Assembly (NCBI GenBank): GCA_942159475.1
Contig: OW804094.1
Coordinates: 132,852,755-132,916,754 of the forward strand
Length of the DNA stretch: 64,000 nt
Source of the DNA: Sthenelais limicola
Taxonomy: Eukaryota; Annelida; Polychaeta; Phyllodocida; Sigalionidae
Direction: 5' to 3'
Both the position numbers and the translations under genes were made by a program. Shown in pieces: positions 50,571 to 62,982 of the stretch; positions within the stretch are counted from its first letter, which is position 1; each line of letters begins with the position of its first letter. The notes below the pieces were generated by a model. It was not told the origin of the DNA and made no database searches. It worked only from the letters and a program-made list of their open reading frames with translations.

Positions 50571-53500
50571 CATTATAAACAAGTTAATTAATTATTTCAT
50601 TAATTATTAAATCAACCAACTAACCTTTCACCGGTCAACTTTTTACATAGACAAGCGTAATCTGTCAGCATGACTGTACAGTAGGCTGTGGTAATCACAC
50701 AATACAGTATTGGTTATAGACACAAAATGGCAATACTAATAATAAATGCAATACAATCGATCCTGTAGGATTCATTGCTTTTAAATCGTGATATGCAAGT
50801 TTACATATTGGGTTTCTTTCTACTCAGTACAGAGTGATTTTATGTAATAGATATTTGGCCATATCTGGATCGATATACTTCTTTCCAGATGTGACAATCT
50901 GGCGAATTCAATAAAGTACCTCTATCTTTTAATGCTGTTGGTATATATGATTTACTCGTTGATTTCATTTTCAAGGAGCAAAAAAAACCATTTTTGTGTA
51001 ATCATTGATTTCCTTAATATTTTGTTATACTTTGTATCACGGTGCAGGTCATATATAGTGCATGTTATTGATGTTTGAAATATTTCGTAGTTTTTAATAA
51101 TTCATTAGAATTAAATGGGAAATCTGCACAAGTTCCAAATTAGTATTTTAATTGAAGGTTTTAGATTCGAAATTTCTTCCCTGACCAAACGAGAGGTGTG
51201 CCATACCTGCACACAACCTTTAAAGAAATCCTTTTACTCTCAGATTTAACCAATGACCTATACCTTATATTCCTTATATAACAACACCTACACACATTTT
51301 AACTTGATTGTTTAACATTATTTCCATTATTGTCACCTTAGAGCGAGGTAAAAACAGAAAATAATTTAAATAATCCCTTATCAATGTATATTTTGATAAG
51401 GATATTTTTTCTTCTAAATCAATACAGCTACTCAATTGCATTACATAAGCCTGGACGAGCACGCAGGAATTCATATTCCCTACAAGGGCGGTGATTGTCA
51501 AGGCTTTCCCCTAGTGACCTCGCAATCACCTCCGATAGCTCCCAAGCCCCCTCCCTCTTCTCCCCTCGAACTCTCACCTGACTTGACCTTCCCCATTCTA
51601 TGATATGTGAGGGAAGTGCAGGCCTCATGAAATGTAAGTTCAATCGTAAATCGTTATAACCGTCCTCCCATGGCCCTGGCCTATTTTACCTACACTTTTC
51701 GCTGTTAATATACAAATCAGACGATTCTAACTTATAGCGTTATTGGAAATAGAGATAGATTGCTGTATTTAATTTTAGCAACATTTGAGCAGTTGCTCTG
51801 CCTCTGGAGGATTGAATAATATAGTGCAGTGCTTGAGATTTGCCATGGACTGCCAACGATCAGTCTAATTGCGTAAATGGAACTGAAATTACAGGAGTAG
51901 TTCATCACTCGAACACACCCAACTCCATAAAGCCAAGGAGTGTGTTGTTTACGCCAACCATCGTTCAAGACAGTTGCAGTCGCTGTAGCCTTCGGTAGAA
52001 ATCAGGTTAAATTATGCGGCGAGGTCACCCCGGGAACTGGGTCATTGCGGGCAACCATCGTTCAGCTATATGAAGAAACGGACGGAATAAAAGCTTATTT
52101 TCCTTCCCCATCGCGTCCATTACGAATATTTTATGAGAATTTGGTCGATTTGGAAAGAATGTTGAAAGTTTGCTGTTTATGTCAATGTGAATCGAGGAGA
52201 TCATGTTATGCGGTGCATTATATAATCATGTTATGGCATAGGTCTATACCTGCATGCGCCTGCGCATACATGCTGGGAGACTTGCGGGGGGGTTGCTGTG
52301 TGGGGGGCACTACACAAACTCCGTGTTACTCACATGTTCCTATGTGAATAGGTAGAAATAGTTGGTGTATTTAATTCTGTGCATGTTATCATCGTTTGTA
52401 AAAAAAAATACCCAACCCATCTTACTATTATATGAATAGGAAGCCACACGAATATATATATATGTATGTCAAATTCAATTGAAGAGAAATATTTAAATCT
52501 GCCAATATCCTTTTGGTGTTTGGAGTATATGAAAATAATTAAAGCACATTGCTAGTATTGATTATTTGTTTCACACAGTTGTTCAATGGTCAATCGCGTA
52601 GGTGTTACCTTGGAATTCGTCAGGGATAAAACAAAATATAGGCCTCTAATGAATACAACAAATATGAATGTGTCTCAAAGAGAGTACCCTATGTGATAAA
52701 TTACATTTGGTAGTGCTCCCCACCAGTCCTCTAACCTAAATGGGAGGGGGTCGGGAGGAACAGGAGTACGAGGAGGGAGGAGTTTTAAGCAGCCTGGTGA
52801 GGACACGAAATCCTTCTCAGCTGACCCCAGTATGGCGGGCATTAAGAGTGAGTAATGCTATTTCATATCTTTATCTATTGCATCAGATTCTCATAGATTT
52901 CTGTGCCTCCATTTCCCTGCCGTTCCCTCGGGTAGAAATACCTATAGTTGGGAACCTAATCTGGCCTTGTTTACAGTATAGTCTGGTGGCGAGATAGATC
53001 TAGGTGTGCGAGTAGTAGCCAGCTAGACTCTACGTTACTCTACCGGTCGGCGATGGGTAGTGACATAATTGCGGGTTGGGCTGGTGCATCGCTTCTCCTT
53101 CCTCCTCAGCACATACAGGACCCAACATGTGATATTTAACATGGAGTGTTCCTGTAGCGGTTATCGTACACACAGCGATACAGACGCAGATAGCCATACA
53201 GCACCAGCCCTTATGGGTTATGGCTGTTGCATAACTCGACACCATAACCTTACATCACCCCGATCTCGCTTTCTCTTTGGCACCGTCAGCACCACCGCTA
53301 CTAGCTCCATGGGGGAAAAAACACGATCTGCTTGACTCTAGAATTTATTTTCGTCCAAGGAGAGTGATTGAGCTCTTATTATCCTATTCATAGTAACGGA
53401 ATGCTCGGTGCTGACTATATTTAAATGCGTCAGTGCCAGGTTGCCTAACAATCGTTTTTGTGTATTCGCTATGGCCGTGTTGTCTGGCAACGATCTTGGA

Positions 53501-54148
53501 TAAGGCAAATAGAGGCACCGACATGTACAGCCCAAGGAGGTGGGTAGATGCTTGATATATCCTTTCCCAATTGTTATGAAAACGGAGAAGAGTGTTTGCA
53601 TAGTATGGTCTAAGATTATAGAAACAAACATTTGAAAGATAATGTGAAATGTCTCTTCTACCCAGCGCATTTATTCATGTTTATTGGCACTGAACAGTGG
53701 AATACACATTTCAGTTCATGATTGGCGGGCTGTTTTGACATGCTATATATATGTGTGTTCGTCGCCCAATATCTTTTTTTACACATAATAGACGTGCGTG
53801 GTCTAAACTCCATGTAATATTTCGTCGTCCGCGCACATCACGATTCACAGCTGTGGCCCGTGCATGGCGTGTATTGTAGGATCAGATTGTGTTTACATCA
53901 GGATAATGTATCTCCATATTTGAAACGGGGACGTGGTATCAGCTCGTGGCGGAACGACTCCCATGGATACTCCTTCCATATAACACACGAGCCGGCCAGC
54001 TTGGGGCGGATGATGTAATATTTTCCCGAGAAGTGAAATCAGCCTTTGTTTGGGTTTGCTATATTAATACATATAAAGGCTATGTTTCAAGATGCCAAGA
54101 CAACAACAAAATGAGGTGTGAATCCGGTTTATACCAGGTAAAAACTAG
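50571..54148. other. Intergenic, no supported gene
   Basis: Frames here, including a 135-codon plus frame at 51940-52347, contain no recognised domain, and splice sites around them are not convincing. A purine-rich GGGAGGGGGTCGGGAGGAAC stretch lies at 52740. Confidence 0.4.
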
Positions 54149-54180
54149 GTGTGTGTGTGTGGGGGGGGGGGGGATGGGGG
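54149..54180. repeat. Composite microsatellite (GT)n(G)n
   Basis: GTGTGTGTGTGT followed by about 13 G, then ATGGGGGG. Confidence 0.9.
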
Positions 54181-55625
54181 GATTTTAATTTGTTTTCAGT
54201 GAAACACGTTTCATTAACTGGAGCACGTTTCTTTCATAACTAATTGTTTTAAACAAAAAATGTAGGCTACAATATCTTGTGGTTAGGGGCGCATGTTCCA
54301 GCTTTTCTCAACTACTTCTTGGTACAAGAAAAAGCCAAGGTCAACAATTTGTAAATGAGGCCAGGTTTTTCTACGGGGGGAGTAGGTTGGGTGGCGGGGG
54401 TGGGCGGCTAACCGGAAAAACAAGCTTAAACCTTGGGCCGCCCTAATCTCTGAGGTGATAATGTAGCTCCCTACTCAATCATCGAACAGAGACTTTTATC
54501 TTTATTGTATATGCATTAAACCTATATATCAACATCATAATTATATCTTTTTATTTTTAAAGTATATCTCAATATCTTATCATAATATTTACGGTATGTG
54601 AAAGGGAACTGAGCTAGGTTTCCATTTTGGGAGGGTTTCCATTCTTTCCATTTTTTTCAGAGGTCGAAAGTATTATATCTAAAACATTTTTTGGCGTCTT
54701 ATAATAAGTTATATATACGGTAGTATAATAACCTGTTTACTTTGGCACATTAAACGCGGATTAGTTGACACGTTGCATCATCTGCTCATTAAGGATCGGG
54801 AGCTCACATATGTGACATATAATACAAAAGTTTCGCAATCGCTACAATGGTTCTGACTGTACAGTTGCAACTCGTTGGGTAACATTAATTTTACCGAATG
54901 CTAAGACCACTGTCTTTGTGGACAATAGTATGACTATGTCTGATAGCTCTTACTTTTATTTCTAATTCTCTCATGACGATCTTGAAATCTAACATATTAT
55001 CAAAACTATCATATTCCTTTATAGGAATTGTTCTATAAGATTTATTATCAATATTAGCTCAAACCTTACCACAAAATAAAATATTAACTCAAATCTTGTA
55101 TCGACCCATATATGTTTTTTTGCATGGGTTTTTCTCAATGCTTACTCTCATAATATATATTATGAGGGTGTCCTTGACCTGGGGGAGGCATGATACAAAC
55201 GATATTGATCCCGTGGAATAAGCTATATTTGATGTGGCCTTGAATTGTATCGTCTTTGGATTTGACTAATTCTTGTATGAATAATTATGTAGGGGGAAAT
55301 GGAGGAGAAATCCTGGGTTTCGATATTCCACTCCACCCACTTACACAACTGTATGGCCCGCTGTACTTGTTTATGTCATGGGTGGTGTGAGTAACTTATG
55401 GTTTTAACAATACATTTATTTATGATCCTTTCCTTGTCACGGTTCTGCTTTGTATTGTTATCCTGGAAGCACCTGGCACTTATTATGTATGATCTGGCCC
55501 ACGCGATTGTTATTCGCAGGAAGGCGTGTGGTTACCAGCCCGATAACAATAAAAACAACAAATTAGAATATCTGCAGGACTACGAGTAGACTATAGAAGA
55601 TTAATGTCAATTGCGATAAAGGGGG

Positions 55626-55779
55626 CGCTATCAGTATACTACGCTCGCATAATATTAGACAAGCGCAAGGAAATTTACTTACTTCTGCGTGTATTAATGA
55701 AACGTCGGCGCCATCAGTGTGATGACGCTATGCGACAGGCGCAAGGGAATTTAATTGCTTCTAGTAAATGAAACGTCGG
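55626..55779. repeat. Two-copy tandem duplication, GC-richer unit
   Basis: Copies 55626-55708 and 55709-55779 share CGCYATCAGT, AGGCGCAAGG-type, AATTTA and ATGAAACGTCGG blocks. CG dinucleotides are frequent in both. Confidence 0.7.
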
Positions 55780-56864
55780 ATTCGGACTTGTCATTGCCTA
55801 TTCGTGAGAGAATTGTTTAGCTGCATTTGATCCGAATAGAATATTCCTATAAAATATCTTTAATAAGGGTTTACTCATACAGTTTCATAGACCTGTATGG
55901 GAGCATTTATGTAACATTCCACAATTATGATCGATAGTTGAAAAGTATCTTATTTCTATAAATTTAATAATGAAATACCCCTTAGGGGATCCAGATCAAA
56001 ATGCTGGTGTGTAAATGATTGACCCTTTGAGTAGATTCATACCTGTGTGATTACATAAATCCATTTTGAATCAATGCAGAACCATCACATTCCTATTGCA
56101 TAACGGTTCCTTGGAATAAGTAACCCACGGTTCTCATCGCCAACACCGATTAACATTTCCAGTAACTTAATTATATACATGCCACATGTGGTAAGAGAGT
56201 CACCGGTACTGGGAATTATGCTTATTATAATTAACTTAAAGGCGGCATTGAGCGTTGTTCCTACTTGTTGGATCGAGCATGTTCACGACATGGGTCAGGG
56301 TCCATGTTTTTGGTGGCAACACGCGGAAATAGATGTGGGCGAAGATCGTGATATGTAACTGTACCGCTTTTATATAATCGATTGCTTCATGATCATTACC
56401 TACCTCGTAGCTAGGTGACTAAGCTTCTCGTTTCTTTACATAAGGGTCATTCCAAGGATTATATTAGATTTGTGGATACATGTATCGTATGATTACCGCG
56501 CAATCTCATGACGATTTCCATTTTTCGAGCCCAGCGTGATGGGAGGTTTGGGCGCCTTGAATAAATAATTACTATTTACATTCAGAATGAAGAACAGTAT
56601 CCTTGTTTGTGCCAATACTACTGGCGGTGGTATCGATTTAGCCCCGTTTTTCTAATACCGCTGTGTATAATGGAATACGCCATATGCGACAGGAGAAAGT
56701 CGGTGATCTATTAACCTCGTATTGTCGATATCGATATGGTTCATCTTATGTAATGAGTATAGAAGATCTACTTCCTCCAAATCTGTCAGACTATATTACA
56801 CCATTTTTTGGTTCACTGTCCTGGTTTTACCTTTAATGTTGTAATTTGAGCGAAATAGTTCTCT

Positions 56865-56899
56865 CTCCCTCTCCCTCCCCCCCCCCCTTTCACGCCTAC

Positions 56900-56933
<34 letters not shown>

Positions 56934-56943
56934 CTCTCTCTCC
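56865..56943. repeat. Compound microsatellite CT / poly-C / CA / CT
   Basis: CTCTCCCTCTCCCTCC, poly-C, a CTACC interruption, a second poly-C of about 17, then CA repeats and CT repeats. Confidence 0.9.
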
Positions 56944-58654
56944 GCCGTTGTATGATTCACGTGTCTAGTCTGTGCACATGGACATTTCCATAAATCCACA
57001 ATTTGTTTTCTCTTACTGCTTACCAGAATTAAGTATACCAATTTAATTTCATATCACTAGATTCTAGTTTAATACTAGCTTGTTTGTGTGGTAGGTGTTC
57101 ATTGTAAATGAGTAATAATTATCAATGCCAGTTCCATTAGTAATGATATACACGTGCTTTTAGAAATATAATATCAGCGTGTATGATTGACGATATCAAT
57201 TACCATATACGCGTCCAACAGCACTATAGAGTGTGTATCGTAGCTTCTAATATACACACACACCAGCACGGCGCACTTGGCTCTTTCCCCAGTCATGGTA
57301 TATATATGTTTACCTTGACATTGAACTTCAGGATATGACCCTGGCGCAAAAGTGGATCTCAACGCTCTAGATGTTATATATGTGTTACCCTTATTGCCTC
57401 ATAGATAGAGGCGACAGTCGGCACGTATTACTTGGCCACGTAAACACGCTACACATTTTTAGTTCAGGAACACTTCGCTTCGGAGAATGTTAGAGTAGGC
57501 GTTGCCAGGTGAACCATTTCCATATGTAGTACTTTGTAGTAAACAAGTTGTATATTAGGTCACCACCGATCTCTATGATATTTCTACCTAATTGTGAGTG
57601 CAGTTGTTCCCTAAAATAAACTAATTCTTAGAGAGATTCTGTTCAAGTGCGAGATTATTATGAAGAAGACTGTCTGTGCTTCCATAAGTACCGGTAATAA
57701 TTAGGAGTGCATGTCGGCAAGTTAGTCGTACACAAGTTAACATTCCACTCTCCTGCTTGAGCTAGCTCAAGGCCAATGTTCATTATTAGACTTACATCCC
57801 TCTCCCAGACGGCATGGCTTGTGCAGGTGGTGTGCGCATTTGAAGCATCTAGATAGCGATATAAAGTAAAGAATTGTTTTATTGCAAATAGTGACTATTG
57901 AATGAGAGGGGATGCATATTATCTCCTCTTTGTATCATAAAAAAATCATGGCGTGTGTGTGTTTTACACTTTCAACTATTACCGGTATACTGCAAAGCAG
58001 TCGACCTAGTCAATTATTGTTTACTGGAAATACCCACTAAGCAGAAGTAATAGCACCCGTACTAAAAATACACAAGAATTGTTTTTACCATTGTCTTGTG
58101 TTACACCTTCGAAATCCATATACTTGTATAATATCACTAAAATGTCACCCCCACATATATGTCAGAACATATATGTATTTGAGTAGGTGTTAGAAGTAGG
58201 GCCTAGATTGCATTACACAACATATCTGTACTTTGGGTCTTACCTGTACATACTGTACCACAAAGGTGGAGAGGGTGGAGTAAGGGACACTCTATAGCTT
58301 TCAGTTTGAGGACATCTGTTCTCATTCCCCATATATGGATGCGGAGTGCTTTGTTCTTGCATATCTCTTATGATAACCGGGGTGACATGGCCCATGAGCA
58401 TTGACCCGTGGTAAAGAGCGTTTGGACCCTATGGGGCAGAATCTATGGTTGGGAACTGTCCTCGCCTCCTCCCTCACAAACTATATATGCTCTCCGCTTT
58501 GTATGATATTTCCACCTTTAAGGATCCTTAGCCTTCAGTTTTTCGATTAAATTTTATTCAGTGATATAATTGTACAGACAATGTATTATTATCAGACATC
58601 ACTGGCAAAAACAATCAGTTTATCAATGTATTGTGCCAATTTTAAAGATTGGTA

Positions 58655-58919
58655 TAGTCTAGGTTAAGATAATAATGGTATGTCAGTGATTGGAGGCCTA
58701 CTGCGCTTATGGCTTTCCTGGCCCTGGAGTAGGCGTCCTAATGAGATTTCAATGCATTTTGCGGTCTCGAGGTACACACTATACGCGTCCTGTAGGCAAT
58801 ACACATCAAAGCCCGCAACGGGTAACCCTATGGAAAGCCGCTGCCTACAAAACGCATATAGAGTGTAGAGGCTTTCCCTCAGTTTGGAGGGACTCTCTCA
58901 ACTCTGAGCCTAGATACTG
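58655..58919. mobile_element. Foldback element, family A, copy 6 (inverted, with nested insertion)
   Basis: In the opposite orientation to the other copies it contains CTGGCCCTGGAGTAGGCGTC, TTTCCCTCAGTTTGGAGGGA and TCTCAACTCTGAGCCTAG. The left terminal repeat is decayed. A family B element (58773-58867) interrupts it between the GCGGTCTCGAG block and AGGCTTTCCC, which are adjacent in intact copies. Confidence 0.75.
58773..58867. mobile_element. Foldback element, family B, copy 2, nested
   Basis: Ends TACACACTATACGCGTCCTG and CAAAACGCATATAGAGTGTA are inverted repeats. The interior GTAGGCAA..CATCAAAGCC matches copy 1 at 3109-3196 on the reverse strand. About 95 bp. Confidence 0.75.
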
Positions 58920-60387
58920 TGCAGGACACCTGTTGACGCGCATTGATACAAATCTGACAACATTCAGAGACAATACGACGGTCACAATATCGATTATTCT
59001 CATGTTGTAATGATACAAGATAAGTATAGGAAACGTGGATAGCGATGATAGATGGTGATAAACAGACATCATATAATGTGTGGTTGCATGTCCTCTGTTA
59101 AACCTCGGAAAACATATACACATTTATCATCATTGCAGTATGCGGGATTATTCTTATTAAATCAGGATGTTTACGTTGTCTATAATATTATTTATTGAAT
59201 ATCATAAAGGTGTATATTTCATAATAAATATCTGAATTGATATTTGAAACCACAAGATCAGATTTAATCAATTATCTAAATAATTAACTAATATAAAGTG
59301 TTTATGTAGGCCTTTTATAATTTGTTATGACAAGATTTCGTACAGAATAGTTTGTTATGTAATAGCCAAGGGAGACGGGTTATTGACACGTGAGAAAGGC
59401 TATGCCTATGTACAGCTACCTTGTCCATCTGAACGTGATGGAGAAGCTTGAAGTTGAATAACCGCAGTTATTATTATTACTGAGTTGTGTAATATGTACA
59501 TGTGTATGACCATGTACCGGTTGACGCTGGATTGGTCCACCGCAATTTATGCAATGAGTTTATTTGCGTTAGCGCCTAATACATAACGCCAGTATGAGAC
59601 AATTATGCCGTAGGTTATATGATGGAATTGAAGCCGCAATTCCTGTGGTGTTTTTTCACTTACGCTACCTGTGGCCGCGGGTATAAAGTAAATTTGGTAA
59701 CATTCTGTTTGGTCGTAATAGCTAAGAATGCAGGGCGAGGTTTTCTTTAAAACGAGGACACGAGTAGACGCATGACTCAATTCACACGTGGTACCATACA
59801 AAGCCAAATCATTAAATCGGTGAATGATGTCATTATGTTTAATGTTCTTCTCATGAAGGATTACGCCATCAGCAGCGTACTCCAACTCAAGACTTGTACT
59901 CAGCAAGAGTTCGCTCTAGCTCAGGCTGGGCGCGATGCACGTGAATACTGGATTTTATTTTATGTAAGCAGATTAAAACAAGGCCTTAAATATGAGACCT
60001 GACTGATATAGAAGCGTTATTAATTTTTCGTAAATCACTAATCATCCTACATTCAATTCTACCTAAGGTCATCTTTCATGCCAAAGAGTCGCCTTGCTAT
60101 GCGTATTTCCCCTGACCATATGCAATTTTTATAAGTCAATATTTTTTGGGCCCTGTTTCCGTACAAGTGTACCATTTAAAAAAATGTACCGTGGTCCCCA
60201 GCAAAGGTTCGTTCTGATACATGGATAATAGGCAGAGTCGCTTACATAAAGATCTCGGACCTACATTTTATTACATGTAAATGGGTCTGGTTATGAAATG
60301 AAGCACAGACGTTTACTCCAGGGCGGCAAGGATTAAAGATAGACCTGTGCTGATGGATGTTTAGAGATCAATTGATATATTATTAAT
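58920..60387. other. Intergenic; long overlapping frames but no recognised gene
   Basis: A 119-codon minus frame (59547-59906) and a 76-codon plus frame (59772-60002) overlap. Neither shows a domain or clear splice structure. CG dinucleotides are somewhat denser at 59640-59940, so a hidden exon cannot be excluded. Confidence 0.35.
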
Positions 60388-60681
60388 GGGTCGGGTCGTC
60401 AGAAAATGGACAATTCACCTTCACCTAACCTCTCAAATACAAGACAAAAATGATGTTCAAAATACAGTCCAACATAACTGAGCAGATTGTCTGAATTATC
60501 GCAATATCAAATATACTCAGATATACCCATATGAAAGCCCCCCTGTTTTAGTTAGACCCAGTTCAAGTATAATAGTTTAACACATAGCATGATAGTATAA
60601 TTTTATCATTTTGAACTTATTTTTGCAGAATTTACTAAATATGCAGATCTGTCGATTATACATTTTCTGACGCATTGACCC
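60388..60681. mobile_element. Foldback (MITE-like) element, family C, copy 2
   Basis: Left end GGGTCGGGTCGTCAGAAAAT; right end ATTTTCTGACGCATTGACCC, an inverted repeat of the same sequence. Interior blocks AATACAGTCCAACATAA, AATATACTCAGATATACC and ACTAAATATGCAGATCTGTC parallel the copy at 41105-41326, which is about 70 bp shorter. Confidence 0.7.
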
Positions 60682-61187
60682 ACCCCATTGAGGTGTAGAA
60701 TCGCAGTAGTATGCCAGAGAGAGAAACTACCAACAATTTAAAGGGAATAGCTCAGAATCCAGTCACTTTCCTTGCCCCCAAGCAATATTAATTGTACAAA
60801 TGGCGAAGCACCACATTGAAGGCTTGCCTTGCAATATTGATGATCATGCAGTGTGTATACATGTATATGAGACAGGAGTGGGTGAGTTCAAAGAACCGAG
60901 GCCAGCGATCAGCACACCAGGCAATTCTATGAACAGATTTGTGTAAAGGTCAAATGAAGGTGGTGGTTCTCCATACCCTGGATTGCTTACTAATTGCAGG
61001 AGGAGTCTTGTTCTTTGGTAGCTGTTTTGCACAGATCGTACACCAACATAGTTTCATCATAATAAGGATTAGTAAGCACCTGTTATCGCTAAGGTTACTG
61101 TGTACCATTGTCAGCCGTAGGTAAACGAGGTACCGAGTCATCCAATAAGGTCATCTCCATCACAAACCCATTCTAATCTTGATTCCT

Positions 61188-61826
61188 CAGTCTAGGCTCA
61201 GAGTTGAGAGATGAGAGAGCCCCTCCAAACTAAGGGAAAGCCTGTCCTTCAAACCGCGAAATGCCATTATAATCCCATTAAAGCGGCAGACACATAGGAC
61301 AATTGTGCAAATCGTACAATTTCATTTTCTACGACGAATCGTGGGCTCAGATCGTAATGATTTATTAAGCTGAAATCGCCTTCAGTTTTTGTCCGCAGAC
61401 ATTCACGATGTTACTGCCCATTTGGGTAAAGAATCCGGATCATGGGTGACATCCATCACATATCTGTGATTTAAGCTGTGATTATAGTGCCTACAATTGT
61501 TTTTTGTTTTTTTTTATTGTTTTTTTTTTTTGGGGGGGGGGGGGGGGGGCACCTCAAAGATTTTTTGTTTTAAAAAAAGATATATGACTGAGTATTATAA
61601 CAGTGCAAACATCTTTTGGATTTTGAGCACGATTAAGGTCCAGATCGTGATCAAAATCGTCCAGGGTGTACGATTTGGATCACTTCAAATTTGTTGCGAA
61701 TCGTAGGCGTCAAATCGCCCCTGAAATCGTTTATATACGTCCACTGCTTAAGACACCTATACTCCAAGGCCAGGGAAGCCATTAGCACAGCAGGCGTCGG
61801 ATCTGAGAGACTGTAAGCCTAGGCTG
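61188..61826. mobile_element. Foldback element, family A, copy 7, split by a 450-bp insertion
   Basis: The left half (61188-about 61292) runs from CAGTCTAGGCTCAGAGTTGA to CCCATTAAAGCGGCA. The right half (about 61746-61826) resumes at CACCTATACTCCAAGGCCAG and ends TAAGCCTAGGCTG. Both halves together equal a normal copy of about 185 bp. Confidence 0.75.
61293..61745. mobile_element. Insertion inside family A copy 7, unidentified
   Basis: About 450 bp containing repeated CGATTT/AAATCG-type words in both orientations (such as CGAATCGTGGGCTCAGATCG and AATCGTAGGCGTCAAATCGC), plus a long T/G low-complexity run at 61500-61549. Similar internal inverted words suggest a foldback element. No coding capacity. 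Confidence 0.45.
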
Positions 61827-61847
61827 TCCCATCATTTAAGGCCCTTG

Positions 61848-61953
61848 TCCACTAAGCCGATTCTCATGTGATTCTCATGGAATTTATTGCAAATGGAAAG
61901 GTTCTCTGCGGCGCAAAATCGCATAAGAGTATCGGCTTAGTGGACTAGGCCCT
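61848..61953. mobile_element. Short foldback element, family D, about 105 bp
   Basis: GGCCCTTGTCCACTAAGCCG at the left is inverted as CGGCTTAGTGGACTAGGCCC at the right, leaving an arm of about 25 bp. The interior repeats GATTCTCATG. Only one copy seen in the window. Confidence 0.7.
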
Positions 61954-62545
61954 ATCATATTGCACATCTACGTTGTATCCCTACCATAGTCCACCATTTC
62001 ATATTGGAATATTATTGGTTGCTCTGGCAAATATATTCGGTTGACACAGTATAAAAAATGAGTCCTTGAGATGGAACTGATTATCTTAGTTCCAAGCCGT
62101 GCTTCATATCAGAATATCCGCCTCCAAGGCTTGCCCTCCAGTACACCTATGTTACATGCTCACGTGACCGGTGAAGCACATGTGTCTGGTACACGTGTGT
62201 AAGTGGTAGAAATCGTGGACAGTAATGGTAGCTGCACCACAAGGCAGAAGTTAATCATAACTTGGCCCATTTTATGCTCAATATAACACGGGATTCCTAA
62301 GCGTGTATATTACATTGTCACCTGTAATTGAAAAAAAAGGAGATTCGGGGTTTTGATTAATAAACATGATGAATAATTAACCTGGTTTATATGAGGGAAC
62401 GATAGTGGAAATAAGTTGTGATATAGTTGGATCAATTATGAAAATATACCACTTCTTCAATATATCCATTGAAATATTGATATAACTGAAAGTATGCGAC
62501 TTTTGTGTTCAGAACATTTATACATATACATATATAGATCTATTG

Positions 62546-62734
62546 TTATACCTTTCTAACAGGAAACGCCATATAGGCTACAGCTATGGCGTTCATGCCA
62601 CAAAAAGCGGGTAATAATGTGTAACCCGCTACGCTTGCCATTAGTTCCCATCGATTTTTCACGATTTTTTCGCCATAAATATCGGGAAAAGTATCACAAA
62701 TACAAAATTGCCCTTGGGGATCTCCAGGTTCCAT
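62546..62734 (-). CDS. Possible first exon of an unidentified minus-strand gene
   Basis: The frame starts with ATG at 62734 in a CpG-dense patch (62740-62840) and reads MEPGDPQGQFCICDTFPDIY, then GEKIVKNRWELMASVAGYTL followed by a hydrophobic LPAFCGMNAIAVAYMAF segment. AGAAAG followed by GTATAA near 62553 could be a splice donor. Residue composition is protein-like, with one potential membrane helix. I do not recognise it and could not find a phase-matched next exon at lower coordinates. A plus-strand frame overlaps it. Confidence 0.3.
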   Translation of the reverse strand: MEPGDPQGQFCICDTFPDIYGEKIVKNRWELMASVAGYTLLPAFCGMNAIAVAYMAFPVRKV

Positions 62735-62982
62735 ATTGCACTTGGGCTACGCGATTTCGTTCGTTCGCTATACGCTCACTTACCACAATCGCTACGCCCG
62801 CATGTAGTATATATGGCACGTCGGGATCGCCGTCGGCCAATTTTGGATATACATGTAACATATTGGTATGTTTATCTGCACTTATTCACTGACCCTTTTG
62901 GGGGGTAATATGAAGATTTTCTCCTGGCAACCTGTATATTTTGGGTTAGATAAAGCGATGGGTGGGAAGATAGAGATTCAGG

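Larger units (their letters stand above)
54181..58654. other. Intergenic, no supported gene
   Basis: Apart from the tandem duplication at 55626-55779 and the microsatellite at 56865-56943, I see only AT-rich sequence with short unrelated frames. A minus-strand frame at 57174-57362 has a donor-like GTAAAC within it but no domain. Confidence 0.4.

Noticed and set aside
51940..52347. 135-codon plus-strand frame
   Set aside because: Cys-rich but with no repeat pattern, domain or signal peptide; probably chance in a GC-richer patch.
60939..61124. Frame with GGVLFFGSCFAQI after an AG, reminiscent of small membrane proteins
   Set aside because: Similarity is too short, no donor or neighbouring exon fits, and the frame soon loses protein-like character.
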